DNA of 64,000 bases, taken from contig NZ_QANL01000003.1 of NCBI RefSeq assembly GCF_003067705.1, positions 434,001 to 498,000 on the forward strand. The letters run 5' to 3'. Shown one piece after another: positions 8,767 to 15,831 of this stretch. A program made the position numbers and the translations under genes. The notes beneath the pieces were generated by a model, which was given only the letters and a program-made list of their open reading frames with translations, was not told the DNA's origin and searched no databases. Numbering within the stretch: the stretch's first letter is position 1; each line of letters starts with the position of its first letter. Origin of the DNA: Planctomonas deserti. GTDB taxonomy: Bacteria; Actinomycetota; Actinomycetes; Actinomycetales; Microbacteriaceae.

Positions 8767-9615
8767 ATGGGCAGCGACCATGTGGACATCGACTGGGAGC
8801 ATGCGCGCGAGGCGAACCGCGCGAACTGGGACGATCGGGTGCCCATCCACGAGGGCGCCTACGGCGTGGAAGCCTTCGCCGACCCCGACCACCGATCGGA
8901 CGTGGTCCGCGACGACCTTCCGGCCCTCACGCCGTGGCTGCCGGGCGGCTCTCTTGCCGGTCTCGACGTCTGTCACCTGCAGTGCCACATCGGCACGGAC
9001 ACGGTGTCCCTCGCTCGGGAAGGGGCGCGGGTGACGGGCGTCGACTTCTCCCGCCCGGCCCTCGCCTCCGCGGCGGCGCTCGCCGAGCGGCTCGGCCTGG
9101 AGGTGACGTGGGTCGAGACGGACGTGCTGGATGCGCGAGCGTCGGTGCCCGGCGACTTCGACGTCGTCTACACCAGCATCGGCACGATCTGCTGGCTCGC
9201 CGACCTCGACCGCTGGGCCGCCCAGGTGGCAGCGCTACTCCGGCCGGGCGGGGTCTTCTACATCCGCGACGGGCACCCCGCGCTGTACGCGCTCGATGAG
9301 GATGCCGCCGAACTGGTCACGCGATACCGGTACTTCCCCGACGGTACAGCGCAGGAGTGGGACGATCCCGGCACCTACGTGGGAGAGGGAACAGTGGCAC
9401 ACCCCCGCACCTACGAATGGCCGCACCCGCTGTCCGAGATCGTGAACGCCCTGCTCGGCGCAGGCCTGCGCATTCGCCGCCTCGACGAGGGCCGCACCCT
9501 GCCGTGGCGGTTCAGTCAGCGGATGGAACCGACCGGCGACGGCTCGTGGGCCTGGCCGGAGGACGAGCGCGACCGGCTCCCGACCACCTACACGATCGTC
9601 GCGACGCACGACTGA
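8767..9615 (+). CDS. Class I SAM-dependent methyltransferase
   Basis: A 282-residue Rossmann-like methyltransferase. Motif I is CHLQCHIGTDTVSLAREG (residues about 74-91), followed by the acidic ribose-binding end of strand 2 in VTGVDFS, motif II around FDVVYTSIGTICWL, and motif III LLRPGGVFYIRDGHP. The N-terminal part (NRANWDDRVPIH) is typical of a family of actinobacterial methyltransferases of unknown target. It is a single gene divergent from the aldo/keto reductase, with 141 bases between the two starts. The ribosome binding site is weak. Confidence 0.85.
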   Translation: MGSDHVDIDWEHAREANRANWDDRVPIHEGAYGVEAFADPDHRSDVVRDDLPALTPWLPGGSLAGLDVCHLQCHIGTDTVSLAREGARVTGVDFSRPALASAAALAERLGLEVTWVETDVLDARASVPGDFDVVYTSIGTICWLADLDRWAAQVAALLRPGGVFYIRDGHPALYALDEDAAELVTRYRYFPDGTAQEWDDPGTYVGEGTVAHPRTYEWPHPLSEIVNALLGAGLRIRRLDEGRTLPWRFSQRMEPTGDGSWAWPEDERDRLPTTYTIVATHD

Positions 9616-9774
9616 GGAGGCGCCTGCCGCTCAAACGCTCCTGGAGGCCGTGACAGGCCCTGAGCCTGACCAGCGGTAGCGCGGGTGCGCACGAACAAGA
9701 ACAGCGTCGGCGCCGCCATCGGGACCGACCCGAGGGCGTAGGACACGACGGCAGGGATCCGGTACCTCGTATCC
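9616..9774 (-). pseudogene. Possible remnant of a transporter N-terminus
   Basis: Between the methyltransferase and the EamA gene, the minus strand reads RIPAVVSYALGSVPMAAPTL and a few more hydrophobic residues in one open stretch. This resembles the first transmembrane helix of a major facilitator or glycoside-cation symporter, but it has no start, no stop near a domain end and breaks off after about 30 residues. A decayed gene fragment is the simplest reading. Chance similarity is possible. Confidence 0.2.
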
Positions 9775-10773
9775 TCACATCACTTTCGCGGTCCCGGGTG
9801 CCTCCGGCTGTGGAATCCCGTCAGGGTCGGGGATCACCACGCGCTCCGAGGCGCGCTGCTCGAGGGTGCGACCCCAGGCCGTCCCCGCGAGGATCAGGAT
9901 GATCCCGACGTACCCGGGGAGCGTCACGACGTCGTTTGCGAGCGTGACCCCGACCACCGCCGCCCACACGGGTTCGGTGCCGAGGAGGAGGCTCACCCTC
10001 GAGGGCGAGGTGCGGCGCACCGCTAACGTCTGCACAAGGAAGGCGAACACGGTGCAGACCAGGACCAGATAGAGGAAGAGCATGCCGCCGCCGAGGCCGA
10101 GACCGGCCATATAGACGGGCACCGGAACCCCGTAAAACAGCGACGCTGCCGCGAACACGGCCGCGCAGGTGCCGAGCTGCACGGTCGTCAGACGCAGCGA
10201 GTCCATCGACTGCCGCCCCGTCAGCCTGTGCATCGTCGTGACGTGGACCGCGCGCACGATCGCCGCCGCCAGGATGAGCAGGTCACCCAGCGCTGGAGGG
10301 CGGAGCGCTCCGTTACCGGCCAGCAGCGCCACCCCTCCGACGGCGGTGGCGCACGCCAGGAGGAACCAGCGCGGCAGCCGTCGCCTCGTGACCGCGGACT
10401 CCAGGAGCGGGGTGAACACGATCGTCAGGCTGATGATCAGGCCGGCATTGGTGGCCGACGTGTGGGCGATCCCGAACGTCTCGAGCGCGAATACTGCGGC
10501 GAGCAGGGCTCCGAGGGTCCCGCCGACGCGCCACTCGGCGGGGGTGATCCGGCTTCTCCGCAGCGCGACGAGGACGGCGAGGATGGCGGCGGCGAGGGTC
10601 ATCCGCGCAGCGAGCAGTGCCACCACGGAGCCGTCCGACACCAGTTCCTTCGCGGCGAGGTAGGTGGACCCCCAGGACGCGGCGACCAGAAGAAGGAGCA
10701 GATCGACTCGGGACCGGGCGAGGAAAGTGAGCACGGCCCATCGTCGGTCGCTCGGAAGGGTAAGACAAGACAC
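9775..10773 (-). CDS. EamA/DMT family transporter
   Basis: A 332-residue membrane protein with ten predicted helices in two repeated EamA halves (WGSTYLAAKELV in the first, FLVQTLAVRRTSPSRVSLLL near the end of the second). Drug/metabolite transporters of this type export amino acids, nucleosides or small drugs. The GTG start at 10773 has GAGGTAGGA six bases upstream; a GTG at 10734 would remove 13 residues. It is divergent from a LysR regulator with only 32 bases between the starts, so the two must share a control region and the regulator very likely controls this exporter. Confidence 0.88.
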   Translation of the reverse strand: MSCLTLPSDRRWAVLTFLARSRVDLLLLLVAASWGSTYLAAKELVSDGSVVALLAARMTLAAAILAVLVALRRSRITPAEWRVGGTLGALLAAVFALETFGIAHTSATNAGLIISLTIVFTPLLESAVTRRRLPRWFLLACATAVGGVALLAGNGALRPPALGDLLILAAAIVRAVHVTTMHRLTGRQSMDSLRLTTVQLGTCAAVFAAASLFYGVPVPVYMAGLGLGGGMLFLYLVLVCTVFAFLVQTLAVRRTSPSRVSLLLGTEPVWAAVVGVTLANDVVTLPGYVGIILILAGTAWGRTLEQRASERVVIPDPDGIPQPEAPGTAKVM

Positions 10774-10805
10774 CGATTCCTACCTCAACGGGTAAGTTAT
10801 GACTT
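10774..10805. promoter_or_regulatory. Shared control region of EamA exporter and LysR regulator
   Basis: Only 32 bases separate the two starts. They hold the exporter's ribosome binding site and TAAGTTATGACTTA in front of the LysR ATG. There is no room for a separate promoter of each gene, so at least one promoter lies inside the opposing gene and the LysR mRNA may be almost leaderless. Confidence 0.4.
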
Positions 10806-11732
10806 ATGGAACTGGGGCAGTTGCGAGCGCTCCGCGAGCTGGGGGAGCGGGGCAGCATCGCCGCGGTCGCGGCGGCTCTGCACGTGACGCCCTCGTCGGT
10901 GTCCCAGCAGATCAGCGCGCTGCAACGCCACACGGACACGCCACTGACGTACCGGGACGGACGCCGAACAGCCCTCACGGCGGCGGGTCGCGCGCTCGCC
11001 GCGGCGGCGATCGGCGTGGAGGTCGCGCTCGAACGGGCCGAGCAGTCGATCGCGGACTTCGAGGCGGGCGCGGCCGGGACCGTGTCGGTCGCCGCCTTCC
11101 ACAGCGCGGGGCTGGCCATGTTCGGACCGCTCCTCGCGGCCGTCGCGAGAGGCTGGGAAGGTCGGCAGCCGGACGTGGCGCTGACGGACTTCGACGTTGC
11201 GCAGACCGACTTCCCCGGGCTGACCGCGGATCACGACCTCGTCATCGCGCACCGCCTTGCCGGCAGTCGGAAGTGGCCCTCCTGGGTGCGGGCGGAGCCC
11301 CTCCTCTTCGAGCCTCTCGACATCGCCCTTCGACGCGACCACCCGCTGGCCGAACGCGCGAGCATCGCTCCCGAGGACCTGCGGGATGAGGACTGGGTCG
11401 CGGTGCACGAGGGCTTCCCGCTCGAACAGGCCGTCAGCGTCATCGCCACCATCGGCGGGCTCGAGGCGCGGATCCGCCACCGCATCAATGACTTCTCCGT
11501 CGCCGCCGCCGTCGTCGCGGCCGGAAACGGGGTGGCGCTCCTGCCGCGCCACACGAACGACCTGCACAGGCGCCCCGAGCTGGTCCTCCGGCCGTTGCAG
11601 CTGCCGGGACTCGGCAGGCACATCGACTGCCTCGCCCGGCCCGAGGCCCTCGAGCGGGCGAGCGTGCGGGCCGTCCTGGCCCACCTCCAGACCATCTCCG
11701 CGGACCTCCTCGCGGGCGCCGGTCACCGATAG
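10806..11732 (+). CDS. LysR family transcriptional regulator
   Basis: A 308-residue regulator. Residues 1-60 are the LysR winged helix-turn-helix (LRALRELGERGSIAAVAAAL, SSVSQQISALQ), residues 90-300 the effector-binding domain of the periplasmic-binding type (VSVAAFHSAG to VRAVLAHLQ). Like many actinobacterial LysR proteins next to EamA exporters, it probably senses the exported compound and activates the divergent transporter gene. The only in-frame start near the domain boundary is ATG 10806. Confidence 0.9.
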   Translation: MELGQLRALRELGERGSIAAVAAALHVTPSSVSQQISALQRHTDTPLTYRDGRRTALTAAGRALAAAAIGVEVALERAEQSIADFEAGAAGTVSVAAFHSAGLAMFGPLLAAVARGWEGRQPDVALTDFDVAQTDFPGLTADHDLVIAHRLAGSRKWPSWVRAEPLLFEPLDIALRRDHPLAERASIAPEDLRDEDWVAVHEGFPLEQAVSVIATIGGLEARIRHRINDFSVAAAVVAAGNGVALLPRHTNDLHRRPELVLRPLQLPGLGRHIDCLARPEALERASVRAVLAHLQTISADLLAGAGHR

Positions 11733-11839
11733 CCGTCCAGGATCTCACTCACGCGGTCGCCGCCGTGGCAAGCCCCCGCGTCGACGGGAAACCGTGCCTA
11801 GGCTCGAAACGTAGGCATACCGACTACCTGAGGGAGACC

Positions 11840-12736
11840 ATGTCCACCGACCAGTACACCTTTGAAGACCCGAGCAAGAAGTACTCGAACTTCGAGGCGC
11901 CCGTCCAGTACCAGGATGGTGCGGGCCTCGACGCGAACCTCGAGGAAAAAGCCGACCGCGGCGAGAAGACGTATCGCGGGGCGGGGCGCCTCGAGGGGCG
12001 CAAGGCCCTCGTGACCGGCGGTGACTCCGGCATCGGCGCGGCCGTCGCGATCGCCTTCGCCCGTGAGGGAGCGGATGTCGCCCTCTCCTACCTGCCTGAG
12101 GAGGAGGAGGACGCGCGCGAGGTCGTCGCTCTCATCGAGGAGGCCGGCCGCACCGCCGTCGCACTGCCCGGCGACATCACCTCGGCGGAATTCTGCCGGG
12201 AGCTCGTCGACGCCGCCGTCGAGGGACTGGGCGGATTGGACATCCTCGTCAACAACGCCGGCAAGCAGCAGAACCAGTCCGACCTGCTCGACATCACCGA
12301 CGAGCAGTTCGACGAGACGTACAAGACCAACGTGTACGCGATGTTCTGGATTACCAAGGCCGCCCTGCCGCACCTGCAGCCGGGCTCCGCGATCATCAAC
12401 ACCACGTCCATCCAGGCGTACGCGCCGTCGGAGACCCTCGTCGACTACGCCTCCACCAAGGCCGCGATCAACAACTTCACGAAGGGCCTCGCTCAGCAGC
12501 TGGCCCCGAAGGGGATCCGCGTGAACGCGGTCGCGCCGGGCCCGATCTGGACGCCGCTGCAGACCGCGGGCGGACAGCCTCCCGAGGACCTGCCCGAGGT
12601 CGGCTCGGGCACCCCGCTCGGCCGCTGGGGTCAGCCCGCCGAGCTCGCCCCCGCCTACGTGTTCCTGGCGTCGGGCGAGTCGAGCTACGTGATCGGGGAG
12701 ACCCTCAACGTGAACGGCGGATCGCCGACCCCGTAG
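11840..12736 (+). CDS. SDR family oxidoreductase with N-terminal extension (general stress type)
   Basis: A 298-residue short-chain dehydrogenase. After a 50-residue hydrophilic extension (DPSKKYSNFEAPVQYQDG) come TGGDSGIG at 59-66, NNAG at 138-141 and YASTK (Y203, K207). This layout is that of the YhdF/YhxC/GSP39-like SDRs found in Bacillus and actinobacteria and often induced under general stress; the substrate is unknown. GAGGGAG precedes the ATG at 11840. An in-frame start at 11765 lacks a ribosome binding site and would add residues not seen in relatives. Confidence 0.88.
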   Translation: MSTDQYTFEDPSKKYSNFEAPVQYQDGAGLDANLEEKADRGEKTYRGAGRLEGRKALVTGGDSGIGAAVAIAFAREGADVALSYLPEEEEDAREVVALIEEAGRTAVALPGDITSAEFCRELVDAAVEGLGGLDILVNNAGKQQNQSDLLDITDEQFDETYKTNVYAMFWITKAALPHLQPGSAIINTTSIQAYAPSETLVDYASTKAAINNFTKGLAQQLAPKGIRVNAVAPGPIWTPLQTAGGQPPEDLPEVGSGTPLGRWGQPAELAPAYVFLASGESSYVIGETLNVNGGSPTP

Positions 12737-12751
12737 GCGTCGATCTTGTCG

Positions 12752-12789
12752 GGCGTCGGTCCGGGTCAAGCTTCGCCCGGGCCGACGCC
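12752..12789 (+). terminator. Terminator hairpin of the stress SDR gene
   Basis: GGCGTCGGTCCGGG (12752-12765) pairs with CCCGGGCCGACGCC (12776-12789), 14 positions with one G-U pair and a 10-base loop, 16 bases past the stop. Confidence 0.6.
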
Positions 12790-12840
12790 TGCGTCAGCCC
12801 CTTCGACGAGCGAGCACGCATCCATCTCGAGGCCGCCGAC

Positions 12841-13026
12841 ACGGAGGTGAACCGCGCGCCGGACGTGTTGCTGATCGTCTCCTGCCTGGGCAGGGGTACG
12901 GGCATCGACGCGATTCAGCAGATCCCGGGCGACACGGACGTGGACCGCGCGCCGGACGTACTGCTGATCGTCTCCTGCCTGGGCAGGGGTACGGGCATCG
13001 ACGCAATTCAGCGGATCCCGGGCGAC
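12841..13026. repeat. 93-bp direct tandem duplication
   Basis: Two copies, 12841-12933 and 12934-13026, differ at only a few positions. Each unit contains the internal palindrome CCTGCCTGGGCAGG and an arm GACGCRATTCAGCRGATC that is the left end of the 83-bp element described next. The second copy runs straight into the intact 83-bp element at 13001. The length is a multiple of three, but no gene is supported here; the open frames on both strands reflect the repeat. Confidence 0.85.
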
Positions 13027-13083
13027 ACGCCGTTCCAGGGGCAGGACGCGCCGATGGTCGGCCCGATTCTGCTGAGTTGCGTC
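13001..13083 (+). repeat. 83-bp inverted-end intergenic element, copy A
   Basis: It begins ACGCAATTCAGCGGATC and ends GATTCTGCTGAGTTGCGTC, so the two ends are near-perfect inverted copies. The interior contains CCCGGGCGACACGCCG. Two further copies of the same length are at 33197-33279 and 49625-49707. No coding capacity. See findings. Confidence 0.85.
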
Positions 13084-13250
13084 GGCAGGTGACCCGATTC
13101 TGCTGAGTTGCGTCGGCAGGTAACCCGATTCTGCTGAGTTGCGTCGCCAGGTGACCCGTATCTGCTGAGTTGCGTGGGTGGGTGACCCGATTCTGCTAAG
13201 TCGCGATGGCCCGGCAGCCGGATCTCTCCTGAATTGCGTTCCGGTCGCCG
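13065..13250 (+). repeat. 31-bp tandem repeat array
   Basis: Units start at 13065, 13096, 13127, 13158 and 13189, with a decayed sixth at 13221. The unit begins GATTCTGCTGAGTTGCGTC and ends GGCAGGTGACCC. The first 19 bases are the right end of the 83-bp element, so the array is an amplification of that end. Units are directly adjacent with no spacer, and similarity falls toward the end of the array. Confidence 0.88.
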
Positions 13251-13261
13251 TACGGCCGGTA

Positions 13262-13384
13262 GCAATACAGGCTCCGCCCGTACACAACGCAGGTTTACGT
13301 GATTCGCCGGACGCGGCTCGTGCCGGGAACGGCCTATCGCCGCTGCCAGGGAGCCTGCGTTCGGAAACGCGTGGCCTGTGTTGC
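13262..13384 (+). repeat. 123-bp nested inverted-repeat element, copy A
   Basis: Outer arms are GCAATACAGGCTC (13262) and GGCCTGTGTTGC (ending 13384); inner arms are CAACGCAGG (about 13285) and AGGGAGCCTGCGTT (about 13348). A second copy of 121 bp with the same four arms is at 49453-49573 on the other strand. The interior is not conserved. Confidence 0.7.
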
Positions 13385-13699
13385 GCACCCCACCCGAGCG
13401 AGACGCTCGCGCGCTGACCGGGGCGAGGGGAGCGCGGACGCGCGGAGGAGATTCCGCACACCCCTTTTCGGCACCCGCCGGAGTGTCAATCGGTGCTGTG
13501 CGGGGGCGTGCATAGGATCGACGCGGGGGCATTCGAGGGCTGGTGGGGCCTGTCGAGCCGAGTTTTCCGCTCGGTCGGTCCTCGAGGATCCACGCCGGCT
13601 TGCCGCATCCTCCAGGTCGAACACCTGCGTGGAGGCGGCACACCTCGACAGGAGCGACCGATTTCTGACGCATCACGCCCGAGCACCGGACGCCCGCCC
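13385..13699. other. Intergenic region before the acyltransferase gene
   Basis: No supported gene. It holds a small palindrome CGAGCGAGACGCTCG near 13395, a possible -10 box TAGGAT near 13514, and an AGGAG ribosome-binding-like site near 13651. The rest of the 12737-13699 gap is the terminator and repeats listed separately. Confidence 0.4.
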
Positions 13700-15760
13700 A
13701 TGCGTGCGGAGATCCAGGCACTCCGGGCGTTCGCCGTGCTTGCGGTCGTGCTCTACCACCTTTGGCCCGGCCGTCTTCCCGGCGGCTACGTCGGGGTGGA
13801 CGTGTTCTTCGCGATCAGCGGCTTCCTGATCATCGGTCACCTGCTCCGGGACATCGAGCGCAACGGCCGGGTCTCGTTGACCCGGTTCTGGGCCAAGCGG
13901 GCCAGGCGGCTGCTTCCGGCCAGCCTTGTCGTCCTCGTGGTCACCGGCGTGGCCACCGTCCTCTGGGTTCCCACCACGCTGTGGCAGCAGTGGTTCAAGG
14001 AGATCGCCGCTTCCGCCGTGTACGTGCAGAACTGGGTGCTGTCCCTCGACGCGGTCGACTATCTCGGTGCGGAGAACGATCCGTCCGCCGTGCAGCACTT
14101 CTGGTCCCTCTCGGTCGAGGAGCAGTTCTACATCCTCTGGCCGATCGTGATCGTGCTCCTGCTTGCGCTCAGCCGGCGGTACCCCGCCGTTCCCGCGCGG
14201 CGGTCGATCGCGGTGGTGCTCGTCCTGCTCACCGCGGCCTCATTCGCCTCCTCGGTCGCCGGCGTCGCGAACGATCCCGCGGCGGCCTACTTCGTCACCC
14301 AGAGCCGGGCCTGGGAGTTCGGCGCCGGCGGCATCCTCGCGCTCGTGGCGTCGGCGGAGCGCGTGGACAGGCCCGCCGTCAGGGCGGTCGTCAGCTGGCT
14401 CGGCATCGCCGCACTCGCCGTCACCGTGCTCGCGTTCACCGCCGAGACGCCGTTCCCCGGCTGGGCCGCGTTGCTGCCCGTGCTGGGTGCTCTGGCTGTC
14501 ATCTGGGCCGGAACGCCGCGCATCGCATGGGGTCCGAGCGCCCTGATGCGCCTGCGTCCCGTGCAGTGGGTGGGTGACGTCTCGTACTCGCTCTACCTGT
14601 GGCACTGGCCGCTGCTCGTCATCGCTCCCTATGCGCTCGGACACGACCTCGGACTCCGCAGCTCCCTCCTGATCCTCGCGGCCAGCTTCCTGCTGGCGTG
14701 GGTGACGAAGGTGCTGGTGGAGGATCCCGTGCGCAACGCGAGGGTGCTGACCGCCCGTCCGGCGCGGGTGACGCTGACCGCGACCGTGACCGCGACGCTG
14801 ATGGTCGTCGGTGTCACCGGAACGGGATACGTGCGCACCGGCCAGGACATCGCCGCCGCCGCCGTCGCCGCCGAGCAGCAGCTCGAGCAGGACCGGGCGT
14901 GCGCGGGTGCCATGGCCGTCGTCTCCGGCTGCGCCGACCCGCACGCGCCCAACGGGCTCACCAATCCGATGGTGGCCGCCGGCGACATCGGCAGGGGCGT
15001 GCAGATGACGGACGAGTGCAAGCAGACGCTCGAGGAGGCCGCCATCCTCAGCTGCACCGTCGGTGACACCACAGAGCCGTCCCGGACGATCGCGCTCATC
15101 GGCGACTCCCACGCAGGGGCCTTCCTCGAAGCGCTCGACCTCTACGGCCGGGACAACGGGGTCAAGATCCTCACCTACGTCAAGACGTGGTGCGCGGGAA
15201 CCGGGGCGAGCGGGGTCGGCCCCCGGGATTACGGCACCGCGGCGGGCAACGAGAGCTGCGCCCGCTGGGGCAATGCCGTGCTGGACACCGTCGCGGCGGA
15301 TCCCGCGATCGAGGCCGCCGTCTTCACCAACTTCACCCAGGGCTACTCCGCACCGGCGAGCAACGGCTTCGGCCGACCGGTGACCCCGGCCGACTTCGAG
15401 CAGGCGTGGGCCCGGCTCGACGCGGCCGGCAAGAAGGTGATCGCGCTCCGCGACGTGCCGAACGCGGGAAACGTCAACGTTCCGGACTGCATCGCGCAGC
15501 ATCTCGACGAGGACGACCCGTGCGCCACCCCGCTCGCCGGAGCGGGCCTCCCGCGGGCGGCGGACCCCGTGCTGCTCGCCGCGGCGGCCTCCGGCACGGT
15601 GACCGCCATCGACATCGACGACGTGTTCTGCGACGACCAGGAGTGCCACACCCTCATCGGCGGGCTCGTCGCCTACTTCGACACCCACCACATGACGGCC
15701 ACCTTCGCGCGGACGCTCGCGCCCGTCGTGGGAGAACGCATCCTGCAGGCGATGGGGTAG
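13700..15760 (+). CDS. Membrane acyltransferase with C-terminal SGNH domain (OafA/YrhL type)
   Basis: About 686 residues. Residues 1-370 are an acyltransferase-3 domain with ten or so helices (EIQALRAFAVLAVVLYH; GVDVFFAISGFLI with the catalytic histidine in the preceding helix; SLSVEEQFYILWP). Residues 440-686 are an SGNH hydrolase-like domain with GDSHAG at 467-472 and DTHHM near 661. Such proteins O-acetylate cell-surface glycans or peptidoglycan at the outer face of the membrane. The ATG at 13700 gives the usual MRAEIQALR opening but has no ribosome binding site; a good AGGAG lies at 13651-13655 with an in-frame ATT at 13661, so a non-standard start giving 13 more residues is possible. Confidence 0.85.
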   Translation: MRAEIQALRAFAVLAVVLYHLWPGRLPGGYVGVDVFFAISGFLIIGHLLRDIERNGRVSLTRFWAKRARRLLPASLVVLVVTGVATVLWVPTTLWQQWFKEIAASAVYVQNWVLSLDAVDYLGAENDPSAVQHFWSLSVEEQFYILWPIVIVLLLALSRRYPAVPARRSIAVVLVLLTAASFASSVAGVANDPAAAYFVTQSRAWEFGAGGILALVASAERVDRPAVRAVVSWLGIAALAVTVLAFTAETPFPGWAALLPVLGALAVIWAGTPRIAWGPSALMRLRPVQWVGDVSYSLYLWHWPLLVIAPYALGHDLGLRSSLLILAASFLLAWVTKVLVEDPVRNARVLTARPARVTLTATVTATLMVVGVTGTGYVRTGQDIAAAAVAAEQQLEQDRACAGAMAVVSGCADPHAPNGLTNPMVAAGDIGRGVQMTDECKQTLEEAAILSCTVGDTTEPSRTIALIGDSHAGAFLEALDLYGRDNGVKILTYVKTWCAGTGASGVGPRDYGTAAGNESCARWGNAVLDTVAADPAIEAAVFTNFTQGYSAPASNGFGRPVTPADFEQAWARLDAAGKKVIALRDVPNAGNVNVPDCIAQHLDEDDPCATPLAGAGLPRAADPVLLAAAASGTVTAIDIDDVFCDDQECHTLIGGLVAYFDTHHMTATFARTLAPVVGERILQAMG

Positions 15761-15831
15761 CTCGTCTTCCGGGGACGACCGACCGAGCGTCTACGATCCA
15801 TGACGAGCACCCGAGGAAGGGCCACCGCATC

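Noticed and set aside
13065-13250. Short regular repeats as a CRISPR array
   Set aside because: The 31-bp units are directly adjacent with no spacers, decay along the array, and there is no cas gene in the window.
12841-13461. Long open frames across the repeat region on both strands
   Set aside because: They exist because the 93-bp period is a multiple of three and stops are rare in GC-rich DNA; no ribosome binding site and the translation is repetitive and arginine-rich.
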